A DNA stretch of 64,000 nucleotides from Ornithodoros turicata (lineage: Eukaryota > Arthropoda > Arachnida > Ixodida > Argasidae), in the NCBI RefSeq assembly GCF_037126465.1, contig NW_026999300.1, positions 1-64,000 on the forward strand, given 5' to 3'. Each line of letters starts with the position of its first letter. The stretch's first letter is position 1. A model generated the notes under the pieces. That model worked only from the letters and a program-made list of their open reading frames with translations, searched no databases and had not been told where the DNA came from. Position numbers and translations under genes: made by a program. Of the stretch, positions 1 to 11,399 are shown piece by piece.

Positions 1-1280
1 GACGTTCTTTCCCAGCTTGTGCGTGTTTTCGCAGCACACAGACCAATGGACATTAGAACATCGGTAGGGTGCATTGACACTTATTCGCCCCATCTTGTCA
101 AATTCCTTCATAACGTTGACGTTCCCATCGCTATTTGGACAGATATGAACATATTTAACGCTTCTTCGTGGATGAACTGGGAACAGTATTCACATTCACA
201 TAATTTGCACTTACAACGATTTGTTCATGCCGGGAGCTTTCGACAGTTTCCGTCACTATTCGTTGGGCTTGTACATTCTACCAGAAGACGATGATGCAAC
301 GAGGACGAAAGGTCTATCTAAAGCAGGAACACAGTGGACGGACATTTTGGATGAATTTTCGTACACTGGCGTCTTCAACGTGAGTATTTCAAACGGCAAC
401 CTTTACCTAAAGGACTACTTCACTGAAGAATGCCTCACGTGTGACGCTCAATTTACTCTTCGGAAGCACCTCGTGAGAAGCCGAAAATTTGAAAGGCAGA
501 ACATAATTATTGTCTGCAAAAAAAAAAAAACTGCAAACAACCCAACGTACAAAGTCTAGCCCAATCACTGAAACATAAAAATGCGACAATCATTATGATT
601 GAGATAGAAGACTCCGACGGTGCTATTTTTGAACTCTCGCAAGGACCTTGGAAGATTATACGCACGGGTGACGGTATTTCAGGAGATGGCTACGATGACG
701 CCAATACCCTGATAATGAAGATCATTGTTGCAGGGCACTTTGAATCGGCAAGTTATTCGGTTTACGCTAAGCACCCGGAACACTTGCCGAAGGAAATGGT
801 TCTGTTGATCCCATTCAGCTGGCAAGTGTGGGCGTTTCTTCTCTGTTCATTTATCGCCTGTGTGCTTCTAGGCTTCTCTTATGTTCGCATCAAGCGTCCT
901 ACCGGAGCACACTTATTTGGAGTCGCTGTCCCGCTTATCAAATCTCTTCTAGGACGAAGCGTGGCGGACGCAACAGCGTTTCTCAATTTTGAGGTTTTGG
1001 ATCCTTGTTGCAATGGTCTTATCTACTGCGTTTCAAGGGCTGCTAACATCGTACATGAGAGACATGCCGTTGGGAAAAGGAATCGAAGAGTTTGATTGAT
1101 TTTCTTGTAGAGTACGGATACAGAGCCTGCGTTTTGGAAAAGAACATTACGTGTGCACTTCGCGTGAGAGCACCGACAGCACGGGCGTATTCGAAAGTTC
1201 GTGTGAATGCTTCAACTCGGATGGCTCTAAAAAACGAAAAAAAATGACGGAAAGGATAGCTACATAACAGGTGGATTACT
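1..1280 (+). pseudogene. Ionotropic receptor-like gene, N-terminal and pore region (broken)
   Basis: The readable segments resemble a divergent ionotropic glutamate-receptor-type chemoreceptor (IR), a membrane channel subunit family that is large in arthropods. The first 560 bases read as an extracellular domain but need a frame change near 240. From about 595 the frame carries the second ligand-binding part, then a hydrophobic segment (about 810-890, WQVWAFLLCSFIACVLLGF) that fits transmembrane M1, then at about 950-1080 the pore/M3 region. That last part is only sensible after another frame change near 1005, after which AMVLSTAFQGLLTSYM is typical of the family. Multiple frameshifts and stops mean it is not translatable as it stands. 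No start codon is identifiable because the gene runs off the window edge. The matching C-terminal end lies after the MITE at 1282-1631. Confidence 0.6.
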
Positions 1281-1281
1281 A

Positions 1282-1631
1282 GAGAGTTTTAGTATACCGC
1301 TACCGGTGCCCGGTAGGCTATCGCGGCTACCGGTGGACTTCCTTACCGCAGTTCCCGGCTCCGGTATAACAGGCTCGTTTAGTATAGCGCGACTCTATCG
1401 CGACATTTCACCGGTAGCGATCACAACAGCAGCGCATCGTAGCGGCGGCGCTGCTGTCGATCTCGCCGGTGAAGCGAGCGGTACGCTGGCGGTAGGCTGC
1501 GCGGTATTTCGCCCCTCCGACCGGCGGCCGGTAGGACCGGGAGGCCGGTATTCCGCTCGCGCTTGCGCAGAGAAGGCATGACGTCAATACCGGCCCCACC
1601 GGTAGCCTATGTTTGGTATACTAAAACTCTC
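1282..1631. mobile_element. 350-bp MITE with TA target duplication
   Basis: The ends are perfect 17-base inverted repeats, GAGAGTTTTAGTATACC at the left and its complement at the right, flanked on both sides by TA (1280-1281 and 1632-1633). The interior is GC-rich with many CCGGT and ACCGG words and has no coding potential. TA duplication points to a Tc1/mariner-type transposase acting in trans. It separates the pore region and the last membrane segment of the receptor pseudogene. Confidence 0.8.
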
Positions 1632-1633
1632 TA

Positions 1634-2049
1634 TTAATTTGAAAATAGTGTTGAGCTGCACAACGAACTCCTACAAATGGGCTACAGAAAAGTTGACGAA
1701 CTCCTAAGAACTGTCATGTCCGGCCCGATGACAGGAATTACTTCACCCTACTTCCACAGCACGCGCAGAATTGTGACTCAGGGTGTGGAGTCCGGTTTAT
1801 AAGGCACGGAACTTGGAAGTGTTCAGAGTTCAAAAGGACAACGACAAACTGCCACAGGGATCCGGACAGGAAGCGCTGACAATGACGGAACTGCGGCCAC
1901 CGTTCCTGCTCTGGGCAGTGGGCATGCTGATATCTACTGCCGTCCTATTCGCTGAAATAGCATTTCAGCGTAACAATGACGCTATAAAGCGTGCAAACAA
2001 GCTGGCCATAAGACGCATGGTGCGAGGGATGCGCTTGGTACTTGGATGA
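1634..2049 (+). pseudogene. Ionotropic receptor-like gene, C-terminal end
   Basis: The open frame at 1783-2049 ends in LRPPFLLWAVGMLISTAVLF followed by AEIAFQ, the typical last transmembrane helix of arthropod ionotropic receptors, and then a short basic cytoplasmic tail with a stop at 2047-2049. The stretch 1634-1780 is the expected second ligand-binding lobe but has stops and frame changes. It continues the gene on the other side of the MITE in the same orientation. It is inferred to be a dead receptor gene, since several independent lesions are present. Confidence 0.55.
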
Positions 2050-3516
2050 TTTCCTCCTCTTGCGTATTAAGCATTATTAGTGGATCACATCGCACTCGAT
2101 GGATTTCCGGCATACCAAGCCCTGCACCCTAGGCCAGACTGTTTGCTTGAACGTGTGTAATTCGCTGTGAACCGCCATTTATGGACATTGTGACTGTGGA
2201 TATGAATGGAACGTGTTTATGTCGCCAGCAACCGTGCTGGGTGATGTGCGTATCGTTCAACATCGCATTAAAAACATCGTAAAGGCAACCACACGTGGAT
2301 CCCTGGGGCAAGCTATCAATTTGAAGAACACAAATTTTTACTCCAGAAAAGTTACGTGTTGACTGTTACGTCAGCATCGTACAGGTTGGGGTAGTAGATT
2401 TGTTATTCCATGCATGACAGAACGTCGCTATGGAGATGTGTCATTCCACAGAGACCAATCTAGGAAAGCAGTAGCTGTTCCTGGGCACTCGTTGGAAGGG
2501 AAATCATCGTGCACTAATGCTTGATCATTTGACACGAGCCATTTGAAGAAAACGCGTTACTCTGTGCTTACCGTCTTCACCGAAGGTCGATGCGAGATTT
2601 CTTGTTTGCATCGAGCTCTTAAACTACGCTGCAACACTCGCAGATAATCTTGTTCCTCAGGTCCCTCTTGTTCATTCGTCGTTTTATTGAGTGCTTTTGT
2701 TGGTAATGGAAGCTAAGTCCCACAGTTATAAAGGAACAGTATCCTCGTAGTTCCGTCGCCTCTAATTACAATACAAAGCAATGTCGGCTTTTCGTACGCA
2801 TGGGATAGCGTCGGTGGTTCTGCACTAATACTAAAAATGTTTCTGCACTAAAAATGTTTACAGCTTCGCGCACAGCGCAGAACCACCACGCTATCCCTTA
2901 CGTACGCACAATCGATAGCGTACAACGCACTAGAGCTCAGCAGTCTCTGCTAGATTGGTTTGACAGCTATATGATTCGATGTGACAGAGAGAGAGAGAGT
3001 GACAAGGTTACGCATAATGTCGGACATCCAACATAGCTAATTTTCAATACATCTCTCCGCGGTCTGTTGACCCTGGACTTTTGTAGGACAATCATTGATG
3101 CCCTATCAAAAGTTATTTAAAGGGACACCCAAGTGCAAATGGAACTGCAATGGAAGATGCAGTTACCTTGACACCGACACAAAAGGAACGGAATTCATCC
3201 GTTGCGTAGTCCATGGTGCATGACCGATAAAAATAGTAGGTAACGGTTTCCCTTTACATCTTCTTCTCAAGGACGGAACCGATGTGCAGTGCGTCCCCAT
3301 TGGTCTCCTCAACCGAATTTTCCAATCATGGCGGGAAGTCATTTTGGGAGACCAGTCCACAGTATATCTAAACTGGTAACGAAAACACGCGAGAATATCA
3401 AATCAGACCCACCAGCAAAGCTACAAGCATGAGGAGCTAGCGATCCTGAGTGTTTATAGTAGAAGTGCGATCGTAAACAAACATGTTGTAAACACTTTAC
3501 AACATTTAATTTCGCT
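2050..3516. other. No gene recognised; contains a short hairpin
   Basis: No supported coding sequence. The only structure seen is an inverted repeat of about 30 bases at 2793-2823 and 2877-2906 (GGGATAGCGTCGGTGGTTC against GAACCACCACGCTATCCC), separated by 53 bases that hold a duplicated TAAAAATGTTT word. It may be the remnant of a small foldback element. A (GA)n run is near 2986. Confidence 0.4.
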
Positions 3517-4016
3517 AATTTCGTCATGGGACGAGCGGCTATGATAGCATGAGTGTTAGCAGAAATCAGCTGTGCATTAACGGTCTTATGTATTGTAAAA
3601 ACTTTACAACATGGGCACGGCTTGTGTGTGTACTGATAGGTTATTCATAATTTCAATGTAGAAAAAAAAACTTTTTGTTGCCCCACTCGTGCACATTCAC
3701 GAAATCATCTACCACCCGAGTATATTTCCGTGTCCTGTTCCCTTTGCGCAGATGTCACAGTGGGCATGCTTCTCCGTGCATATCTGGATCGATGCCGTCC
3801 GTCCGTGCATTGTAATACGGCGCTCGTACGTTTTTTGGGTTAAACAGGAATCGACGTTCACATCTCGGAGCTGTAGACCAAGATTTACGCTTGTGAACAG
3901 ATGAATACAATGCATCCCCTGTTGCTGGCCACGGGAAAAATAATTTCGTCATGGGACGAGCGGCTATGATAGCGTGAGTGTTAGCAGGAACCACCTGTGC
4001 ATTATCGGTGTCATGT
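3517..4016. repeat. Pair of direct repeats about 75 bp long
   Basis: Positions 3517-3591 and 3942-4016 share AATTTCGTCATGGGACGAGC followed by GGCTATGATAGC and continue similarly through TGAGTGTTAGCAG and CTGTGCATTA. A second short duplicated palindrome, TTGTAAA(C/A)ACTTTACAACAT, occurs at about 3486-3505 and 3596-3613. The intervening 350 bases have no convincing gene. The arrangement could be the terminal repeats of a small element or a local duplication. Confidence 0.5.
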
Positions 4017-6440
4017 TTTGTTGCAATGTACCCATAATGGCCACTCATTGAATAAATGCAAAAGTTATATCACTTACCTGTAGCTCTATGTGAGAAATGG
4101 GACCTAATTAAACCTTCGTACTTTCTGTGTGGTCATCACGATGACCGTCTGTTTCGAGTTGTCAAATCCTGTGCTAACTGTATGCATTTCCAATTGACAT
4201 GTTCAAGTAAGCCTGATATGATTTATTTTTCTGTGTTCTCGTCCGGTGTTGTTGCCTGTGTGAGGAAAAGGGAATACAACGCAACCGAAGTGCCCTAATA
4301 TAAACGTACCATGACAACATGCACTATCTATTATTCATGCTGCTGACGTAATCTCTGACGTCATTTATTTATAACGTAGTAGTCCGCGCAACGGATGGAT
4401 GGCGCTGGCCGTCTCTGTCTTGACGTCTTTCTGAAGGCACATGGACCAATGGGCTTGCCTGACCCATGGACCCTTGCGCTACGTGGTTAGATATACCTTG
4501 ACCAATCTGCGGCCCACTTGAAGCATACGTCACACGCCGGGAGCACTTCGAACCCGAGCTGCTCTCCCTCGGGGTACAGCGCTCACCATCACTGGCGTTG
4601 TGTTTAATATACGGACGGGAAAGAGATCTAACCAATGGCCTTTTAGAATGCCACTCGCGGTGATATATGGTCGAGAATACAGAAAATCGATATCTAACTG
4701 ACCGCAACCCACTAAATCACATATGTCGTTTAGACGTCCAGAGGACGGTTCAGTTTGGACATTTGGCATGTGCATTAGGTATCCAGGTTTATCCAAAATA
4801 CGGTGAAATTACGTATATGGATGATCGAATGCATGTCCAGATTGGGACGTTACAGATATATCCCGGCTGTATATTTTCCCCTCTAATGGAGGTACGTCCA
4901 AAACACACGTACGGATGTCCATCGGACGTTCTATGTACATCTGCCACTGTACACTGTAGATACCATGCACTATGACAGTGCAACTATAAAAGATATGCAA
5001 GGCATACATAATTGGCTATTCCCTATACTCACGCCGCGGGATACAGGAAAATATGCTCAGACGACGCTGACCTGACAAGAAATCTTAGCCAACTAAAGCG
5101 ATGTTCCTAGGCCGTGAATTTCATTCTGTGTTTCTCAACTTCTCTGTGAGATTCTTCTATGGCGGGCTAGAATGAATGGGGTGCTGAACGAAGGATGAAG
5201 TCGGGTCGGGACGACGGGCCTGCCGACAGGTGGCTGCCACGGCCTGCTTGTGCTGTCGTTTCCGGCGCCCTCTCCCTCACGTGATAGGGTATGTGAACAG
5301 CATCTGAGTGCTCTCCGGAGTGCAGCGCATGAGAAAAATAGATGGAATCTACCGAAAATACAAAATAAATAAAAGCGAAGCGTGCGCGTGCTCGTAGCTG
5401 TCTTATACGCACGTGCTGTCGGTCTCGGCAGCTGCAACAAATGCACTCTCAAAGGCAAATCGTGTTTCCTTCAAGTATATGACAAACATAAGCAGAAACG
5501 GTAATGTGCGAACATCGTTTGCACGACTGGTGAAGCACACAAATAGAAACTTTAGACTGCCGCACTGCTTTTTACACAAAAATTATGCGGCGTATCAATT
5601 AAGTGAGTTAGTATCGATGTGTACTGTGATTGAGGGTGTGAGTGAGATTGAGGGTGACGAAGAATAACAAGCAAGCTCCCGCCCTGCACTCGCGGCACCC
5701 ATAACGACCCCCCCCCCCCCGCCACCGCGGTCGGCATTGGTTTGCCCTCCCCCCCCCTCCATCTGGAGAAAATCCTAGCGGCGCCCATGCCAGGGGGTGT
5801 TTATTAGTTATGTCTGTGGGTGTATGCATTGGTAGCTAGCCGACCCATATTGGGCATTCCCAAAAATTTCACGTTTCACAGTGTTGCGACTGCGGCAAAC
5901 GAATATTTGTTTTAATGCGTCTCATCTCACAGAATGCCTTACGCAGCAATCGTTCAACGTCCCGGACTAGCTATATTTGCACATAAACAACCACAGAGAA
6001 GACCTTGCGCGAGCGCTCGCGACTTTTGGCGCAGATGGGCTGTACAACTTTTCAGCCGGCGCGAATCTGTGCTGCAGGAACAGCACGTGGTCGCCTCGCA
6101 ACAGAAGAGCGTTTGTGAGCCCCACAAAAATGTGCCTTTCCGCGTGGCGCGCTGCGAGCGACAGCGCAAAAGCTCGTGCAATTCGCCGACATCTTGTCCA
6201 CGGCCGTGACCACGCGCTCCCTATGCATTAGATTAGGCGCTTGGCACACCAGCCATTGTAGCCCGCCATAATTCTTCTGAGCAAGTGTGACAAGTTGATG
6301 TGGGAGACACTAAAGAGTATGCCTCGCCACCTTGTGTGTAGCTACCTGGATCATTTTCTGTTATTCTATGAAAAAGATCTGGTCACTTTCGTGCACTGAA
6401 ACGGGAGGTTTTCGATGTCACCTTAGAACAATCCGAGAAC
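4017..6440. other. No gene recognised
   Basis: Open frames here are short and overlap in several directions with no recognisable domain. The segment 4720-4960 has several GGACGT/ACGTCC words that look like decayed inverted repeats. Poly-C runs lie near 5709 and 5750. I find nothing that can be defended as a gene. Confidence 0.3.
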
Positions 6441-6460
6441 GATGCTTTACAGTTTGGACC

Positions 6461-7250
6461 TGTGGCGGCCCGTGGACGAAGACGACGACGACGACGACTA
6501 CGCGCCTTTGCTGCCGCGCGCTACTGCGCCTGCCAGCCAGCTCTACCGGCACCGTCCAAGCGTGAGGCTACGTTCATCTGCCCGCTGGGACATTCCATCA
6601 TCACCGGTCAGGACTCATGTAAAGGAATACCATCGTCCTCTACATTTGGTGACACTAACAACGAACACCATGTTCGGCGTAAGTCGGTCATTCACCATCC
6701 CAAATTGTTTGATGACAAACCAGCAGCGAACCGCCTTCTGGCAGGTAGGTCGCACCGGGACCCCAGTTCCACCGGGGACTCGCAGGGAGATCACAGCAAC
6801 TTCACTTTCCGGCCTCCACCTACTTCAGAATGGACCTCCCCGGCACTTCTCTGGCGTCTTCTATAGCATCGCTCAACACAATCACCAACCACTCAAGCAT
6901 CCAAGCACTCAGGCATTCAGCATTCACATCTCATCACTGGAACCCGCCCGGATCGTAGCGCTCTTGTTCCAGCCATCCCGCTGCTGCTGCATCAACAGCC
7001 ACAATCGCAAGCCCTGTGCCCAGTCGTCCACCATCCACCAGTCGCCCTCATTCTCCTCTTCATAGTATCGACCTCAAGGTATAGGACCTCAACTCATAGT
7101 ATCGGGCCTCAACCGCATGCACCGCTCCGCATCTGAGGGGGGGGGGTGATGTGGCGGCCCGTGGACGACGACGATGACGCGCCTCTGCTGCCGCGCGCTA
7201 CTGCGCCTGGCAGCCAGTTCTACCGGCACCATCTTCGCGTGAGGCCACGT
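6461..7250. mobile_element. LTR-like direct repeat flanking 580 bp, possible short LTR-type element
   Basis: Positions 6461-6572 and 7150-7250 are near-identical direct repeats that start TGTGGCGGCCCGTGGACGA and include a GAC-rich run. The second copy is immediately preceded by a polypurine run (GAGGGGGGGGGGTGA, about 7134-7149), as expected next to a 3-prime LTR. The interior contains a 207-codon open frame (6442-7065) of low-complexity composition with no recognised domain. I could not find the LTR ends or a target duplication, so this may equally be a local duplication. Confidence 0.35.
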
Positions 7251-9394
7251 ATGGTGAGCTAGAAGGACTGTTGTGCTTACCTGCCTATCCAATGCATGGG
7301 AGCGCTTGGTCGCGGAAATGGTACCCGGTGACGTAAAATTGTTTACATGGATGCGCTGACGCTTGCTGCGCGCCTTGCGGAACAATTTTTGTGGTGCTCC
7401 GAGATGCTCTTCTGCTTCGAGTCGCGTGCCTTCCCGTGAAACGCGGAACCTTGCACCCTGCTGACTAAGAAACCAAACACCGTCGGTAGATGGCCTATCC
7501 CGGCGTCACGAGCTGCGAGCTCTCGTGCTGTTCAACTTCGTTTTCGCTTGCTTACGCCGTCTGACGCTTTCTGCATGATGCTTGCAACTTAACATTATGA
7601 ATATACAAACTCATCATGGCAGCTTTCAATGGCTTGTAACACTCTCCATTCCTCATCTTAAAAATAAAGTTGTTTCGATGCGTTTCGTTGGGTGTCTTAG
7701 AGTATAGTGGTGCAGGCAGCGCTGCTGTCACACGTCTAAGCTACACTTGTAATAATGCCCCTTCTATACAGGTGGTCAGGAAACAAACGGTGCGAGTGTC
7801 AAATATTTGGCGGTTGTAAAGAGCGGGGGGGGGGGATCCTGATTGTATGGTATGGGTATGGTATGAGGACGCATTTGGAAATGTAAAGCACACAGTCCCG
7901 TGACTATATTGCTTAATTATAACCTAGCTGCTTATTTTCCTTGCGTTCAAGATCTCTATTCACTAGAGGAACAGCATTCGGGCACAAGCATGAGAGGATT
8001 CCGTCCCCTGGAAGGGGTCCACTACGGTATATCACCGTGACCGGGACATCACGGTATAACTACCGCAAGTCGGCATAGACGCATTGTGGATATTAAATTT
8101 TCACACATCTTTTGAGCACAGGTTTTGGAAACCACCTGTGGTTCCTAACTTAGAGCACTTAAAATGAGCTGCTGTGGCTCGAACAACACAACGTGCAGGG
8201 TTAGGGCCTCCCAGCCGTGCTTACGTCAAGCGAGGTTCGAAATCGTGTCAACTCCGAACAGTCCCGGGCCCTGAGTTGTTGCCCAGCCTTTTCGTTTGTT
8301 TTTGTGAGCAGCCCCCTTTCACATCGTGTCCGGCCGCGGACGGGCAGAGAGGTGGTATGAGTTCTTTGTCCAGCAACGGTCCCTCGATCGCTCACAACGG
8401 AGAGAGCGATCAAGGTGTAGTGGTCCAGCTCAGTTCTCGGCGGTTGGGTAACTCTTAGTCGCTTCGGGTATGGTCCAGATCAGAAACGCAGAGGCGTGCA
8501 GTGCTTTGCAACAGGTACTATTCTTCGCCGACCAGTGCTTCATCAAATACGGTTACCATATGTCCTACACTCCACAATGCATTTCATGTAAATAAATTAC
8601 TGAGTGCAGCTACAATAGATGCATCACTACGTGTTGTGTTTGTCTAATAAGCCTCCTGACGTCTATTTGCCATACTATTCTCCCTGTTCTAGGTCGTTAA
8701 GGGGGTGTACTGGTGCAAAATAAACGTTTTGTTAGACAAGCACACAGGATGGAATGTCAAGAACTTCGGCGATATTGCACCTGCTGCTCACGTCCACATC
8801 ACAACCGCATAAAGTCACTTCCTGTCGCTCAAAATATCCTGGCTCTTCCCATGACAGAAGTGGTCTTACATGAGCAATAATTAATCTAGTCACCACAGTC
8901 TGCAGCTAACTCATGGTTCATGCTAGTCCTTATGTAATGTTGCGTGACGCTTTCAGTGCCATTTGGATACTCTCACTTGAGAAAAAGTTTGGCCGATGGA
9001 CGTCTTAGTTTGTCAAGTGCCCTTGGCGGTTGGCACCCATCAGGTTGCTGGTGTGAATGCCATCGCACAACTGTGATGAGTAATTACTGTATGATGCCAT
9101 TTTCGATGCACAACCATATACCGTACGCAGCTCTAGTTTTCTGTAACAAGCACTTTTGTCCAGTTCGTGTACGGTACCGGTAGAGCGAAGGATTTTCTGG
9201 AAAAGCAATGTACCGGCGGCCGTTAATTGCGGGTCCCATCATCATTCCATGTATGTGTGTGCACGATGTGCACGCGGTTGCAACTGGCGTGCAATTACCT
9301 CCACAAGTAACTAAAAATCACGTCAGTTATCTTTGAAATATGTGTGCCGCTTGGAATTCAACGTCATCCTACAATGTTAACAATGATTACGTCG
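7251..9394. other. No gene recognised
   Basis: No supported gene. There is an AATAAA signal near 7661, a poly-G run near 7825 followed by a GGTATG-rich stretch, and a small imperfect hairpin at 8025-8065 (CGGTATATCACCGTGA against TCACGGTATAACTACCG). Short frames at 8174-8458 and 8944-9183 show no recognisable features. Confidence 0.3.
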
Positions 9395-9402
9395 TGTAGG
9401 AT

Positions 9403-10214
9403 CAGGGCCGACGATAGGGGGGGGCGAGAGTAAGGCGACCGCCTTAAAGGGACTATGAAATTTCCCGAACCCCCATACTTTTTTTCGATGGAAACTGTTC
9501 TTCCCGCGGAGAAACTAATATGCCACAAATTTTTCCGCACGAAATCGCTCCACTCTGCGAGGAGCGCGCGCTGGAAATGTCTCTTCCGCGTTCCTCCTCT
9601 CTCGCGCATATTTCCCTGCCGATGGTGTAACTGTACGGACCGCACTTCGGTTCCCAGTTACGTCACCGGTGTTGCACAATGGCAAGTAATGCCGCGAGCT
9701 CGCGCTGTGGCTGCCGCCACTGCCGAAATCTGCCGATCGCGCGAAAACTGCTGTCAAGGAGATTTCCACTCCCGATGAACGCATACGCGGGATCCTACGG
9801 CGCATGCTCCTGGCGGGATTCCTCGGCTCGGCAACACGTCACGATGACGTGTTGCTGAGCCGGCCGTGGTCGCGTCAAGTTACCCGTTGTGTCTCCGCTC
9901 GGCAGCTCCCCACGGCGCGGCGCCAGCTGTCCTCCCTTCGCCGCTCCGTTTAAATTCGCTCCCGAGAAGTCCGCTCGCGCGACGAAAGTAAAATTTCGGT
10001 TCTAGACTCAGAAAAATGTCTTCTTTCGAACGAAACGAAGAAAAAAATCGTTTCATAGTCCCTTTAAGCCCCGCGCTTGCATAGACCCCGCGCACAAAGC
10101 CTTCAACCAGGGATTACTTATTTTTTTAAATATGAAGCACGCACTTAATCGTGTGAAACAGGCCCCGCGATGTGCCTTTGCCCCAGGCCCCGCACACCCC
10201 TAGAACCGGCCCTG
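9403..10214. mobile_element. hAT-type MITE, split by a nested TTAA MITE
   Basis: The ends are CAGGGCCGACGATAGGGG and CCCCTAGAACCGGCCCTG, imperfect inverted repeats beginning CAGGG as in hAT transposons. The flanks are TGTAGGAT (9395-9402) and TGTAGAAT (10215-10222), an 8-bp target duplication with one mismatch. Subtracting the nested element leaves about 190 bp with no coding capacity, so it must have been mobilised in trans. Confidence 0.65.
9448..10063. mobile_element. 616-bp TTAA-flanked MITE nested in the hAT MITE
   Basis: The termini are AGGGACTATGAAA and TTTCATAGTCCCT, a perfect 13-bp inverted repeat, and both sides carry TTAA (9444-9447 and 10064-10067). The AGG...CCT ends with TTAA duplication fit the Kolobok superfamily better than piggyBac, whose ends usually start CCC or CAC. 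The larger transposon at 15279-20829 has the similar start AGGGACT, suggesting a related source. Open frames inside are GC-rich and show no domain. Confidence 0.75.
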
Positions 10215-10222
10215 TGTAGAAT

Positions 10223-11399
10223 TTACTAATTGTCGTACTCATCCTGGCAATCCCTTTTCAAGAAGTCTCATTGATGCTCCTTTTATTTTTTTGACGCGAT
10301 GTACTGCATCATTTCGGGAATGTTGATGGCATCTGACAAGATTAGAGCCACTAAATAAGGAAAGACCACTACATAACCGGCTGTTACTAGCTTGTATCGA
10401 TTCAGTGTTACGCCTTCCCCCGATGGTTTCGCGATAAAACTGTGTCCACATAATTGTCTTTGAAGCCGGACAACCACGGCAATGCACCGATCAAGCAGCG
10501 TTCCGTTTACATTTCTACAGTTCCTCTGTTCCTACAGTTCTACAGTTTCTACCACCTCTCTTCACTTTCTGTAATTGGGTGACACGAGTTGGTTTAGGTA
10601 TTAAATTCCTCGACAATTTCAAACACTCTGAATGTATAACATGTATCGCTATGTTTTCGAAAATGGAAAATAGCTGATCTCAGTGGGAACGACATCAGTT
10701 GATTTCCAGAACATATACTATATTAAATCTCAGTGTGTCTCTATGTGCGAAACTTATTTACACCAAAGAATTCCGAGGATACCTTAACGTTTCGCACACA
10801 AGCTGCATTCACTCACTACAAGCAGCGTGGAACGGGGTGTATAACGAAATCCAAACCTAACCAGGTAACTCAAAATACTGTAGCGAAAATTTCGCCACCT
10901 TCTTGCAATGTGCAAAAACGGGAGAATCATCGACTGACATTTTCTTACTGAACATTAAGGCTCTACCTCTAGCGTACATTAAAAACGAAAACATCACTGC
11001 CAATTCCTAGGCAGAACCCTGCACCGTCTTCAAGCACGCCCCGTTGTCAGCAGTTTATCAAGTTTATCGAGTTTATCAGCGTGACACACCAGCACGCGCA
11101 CATCTTTCTTTCCCTCGACTTTGCGGCGTACTGCTTCAATTTCGCCTATGGCAGGTACCCTGGGGTTCTCCGCGTTGCTCTTTGCACACAGGACCACGTG
11201 ACCACGAGGGCGCGCGCAGCGAGAGCGAGCCGAGCCCTTCTTGGCCACCTGTCGTTCTAGCTCACCATAGGCCACGCAGCAGAGCTGACATTGTAGTACC
11301 CTCGCGATAAATCTTTTACTCCAGCGCCAGCAGAACGTATTCAGAAAAGTCTTCGGGTGTGTAAGGTCAGCCTAAGGCGTGTTGATGCGAGCGCACTTC
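10223..11399. other. No gene recognised
   Basis: No supported gene. A string of near-repeats TTATCAAGTTTATCGAGTTTATC occurs in pieces near 11052-11078. A stretch at about 11250-11280 is an inverted copy of about 25 bases from 7240-7262 (GGTGAGCTAGAA core), which hints at shared repeat material but no assignable element. Confidence 0.3.

Noticed and set aside
5700..5780. C-rich runs as a possible G-quadruplex regulatory element
   Set aside because: Only two irregular runs are present with no nearby gene or promoter; nothing supports a function.
6442..7065. 207-codon plus frame
   Set aside because: Composition is low-complexity (Ser, Pro, His, Arg), there is no domain, and it overlaps an LTR-like repeat. 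Two other long overlapping frames in the same GC-rich DNA show that openness here is not informative.
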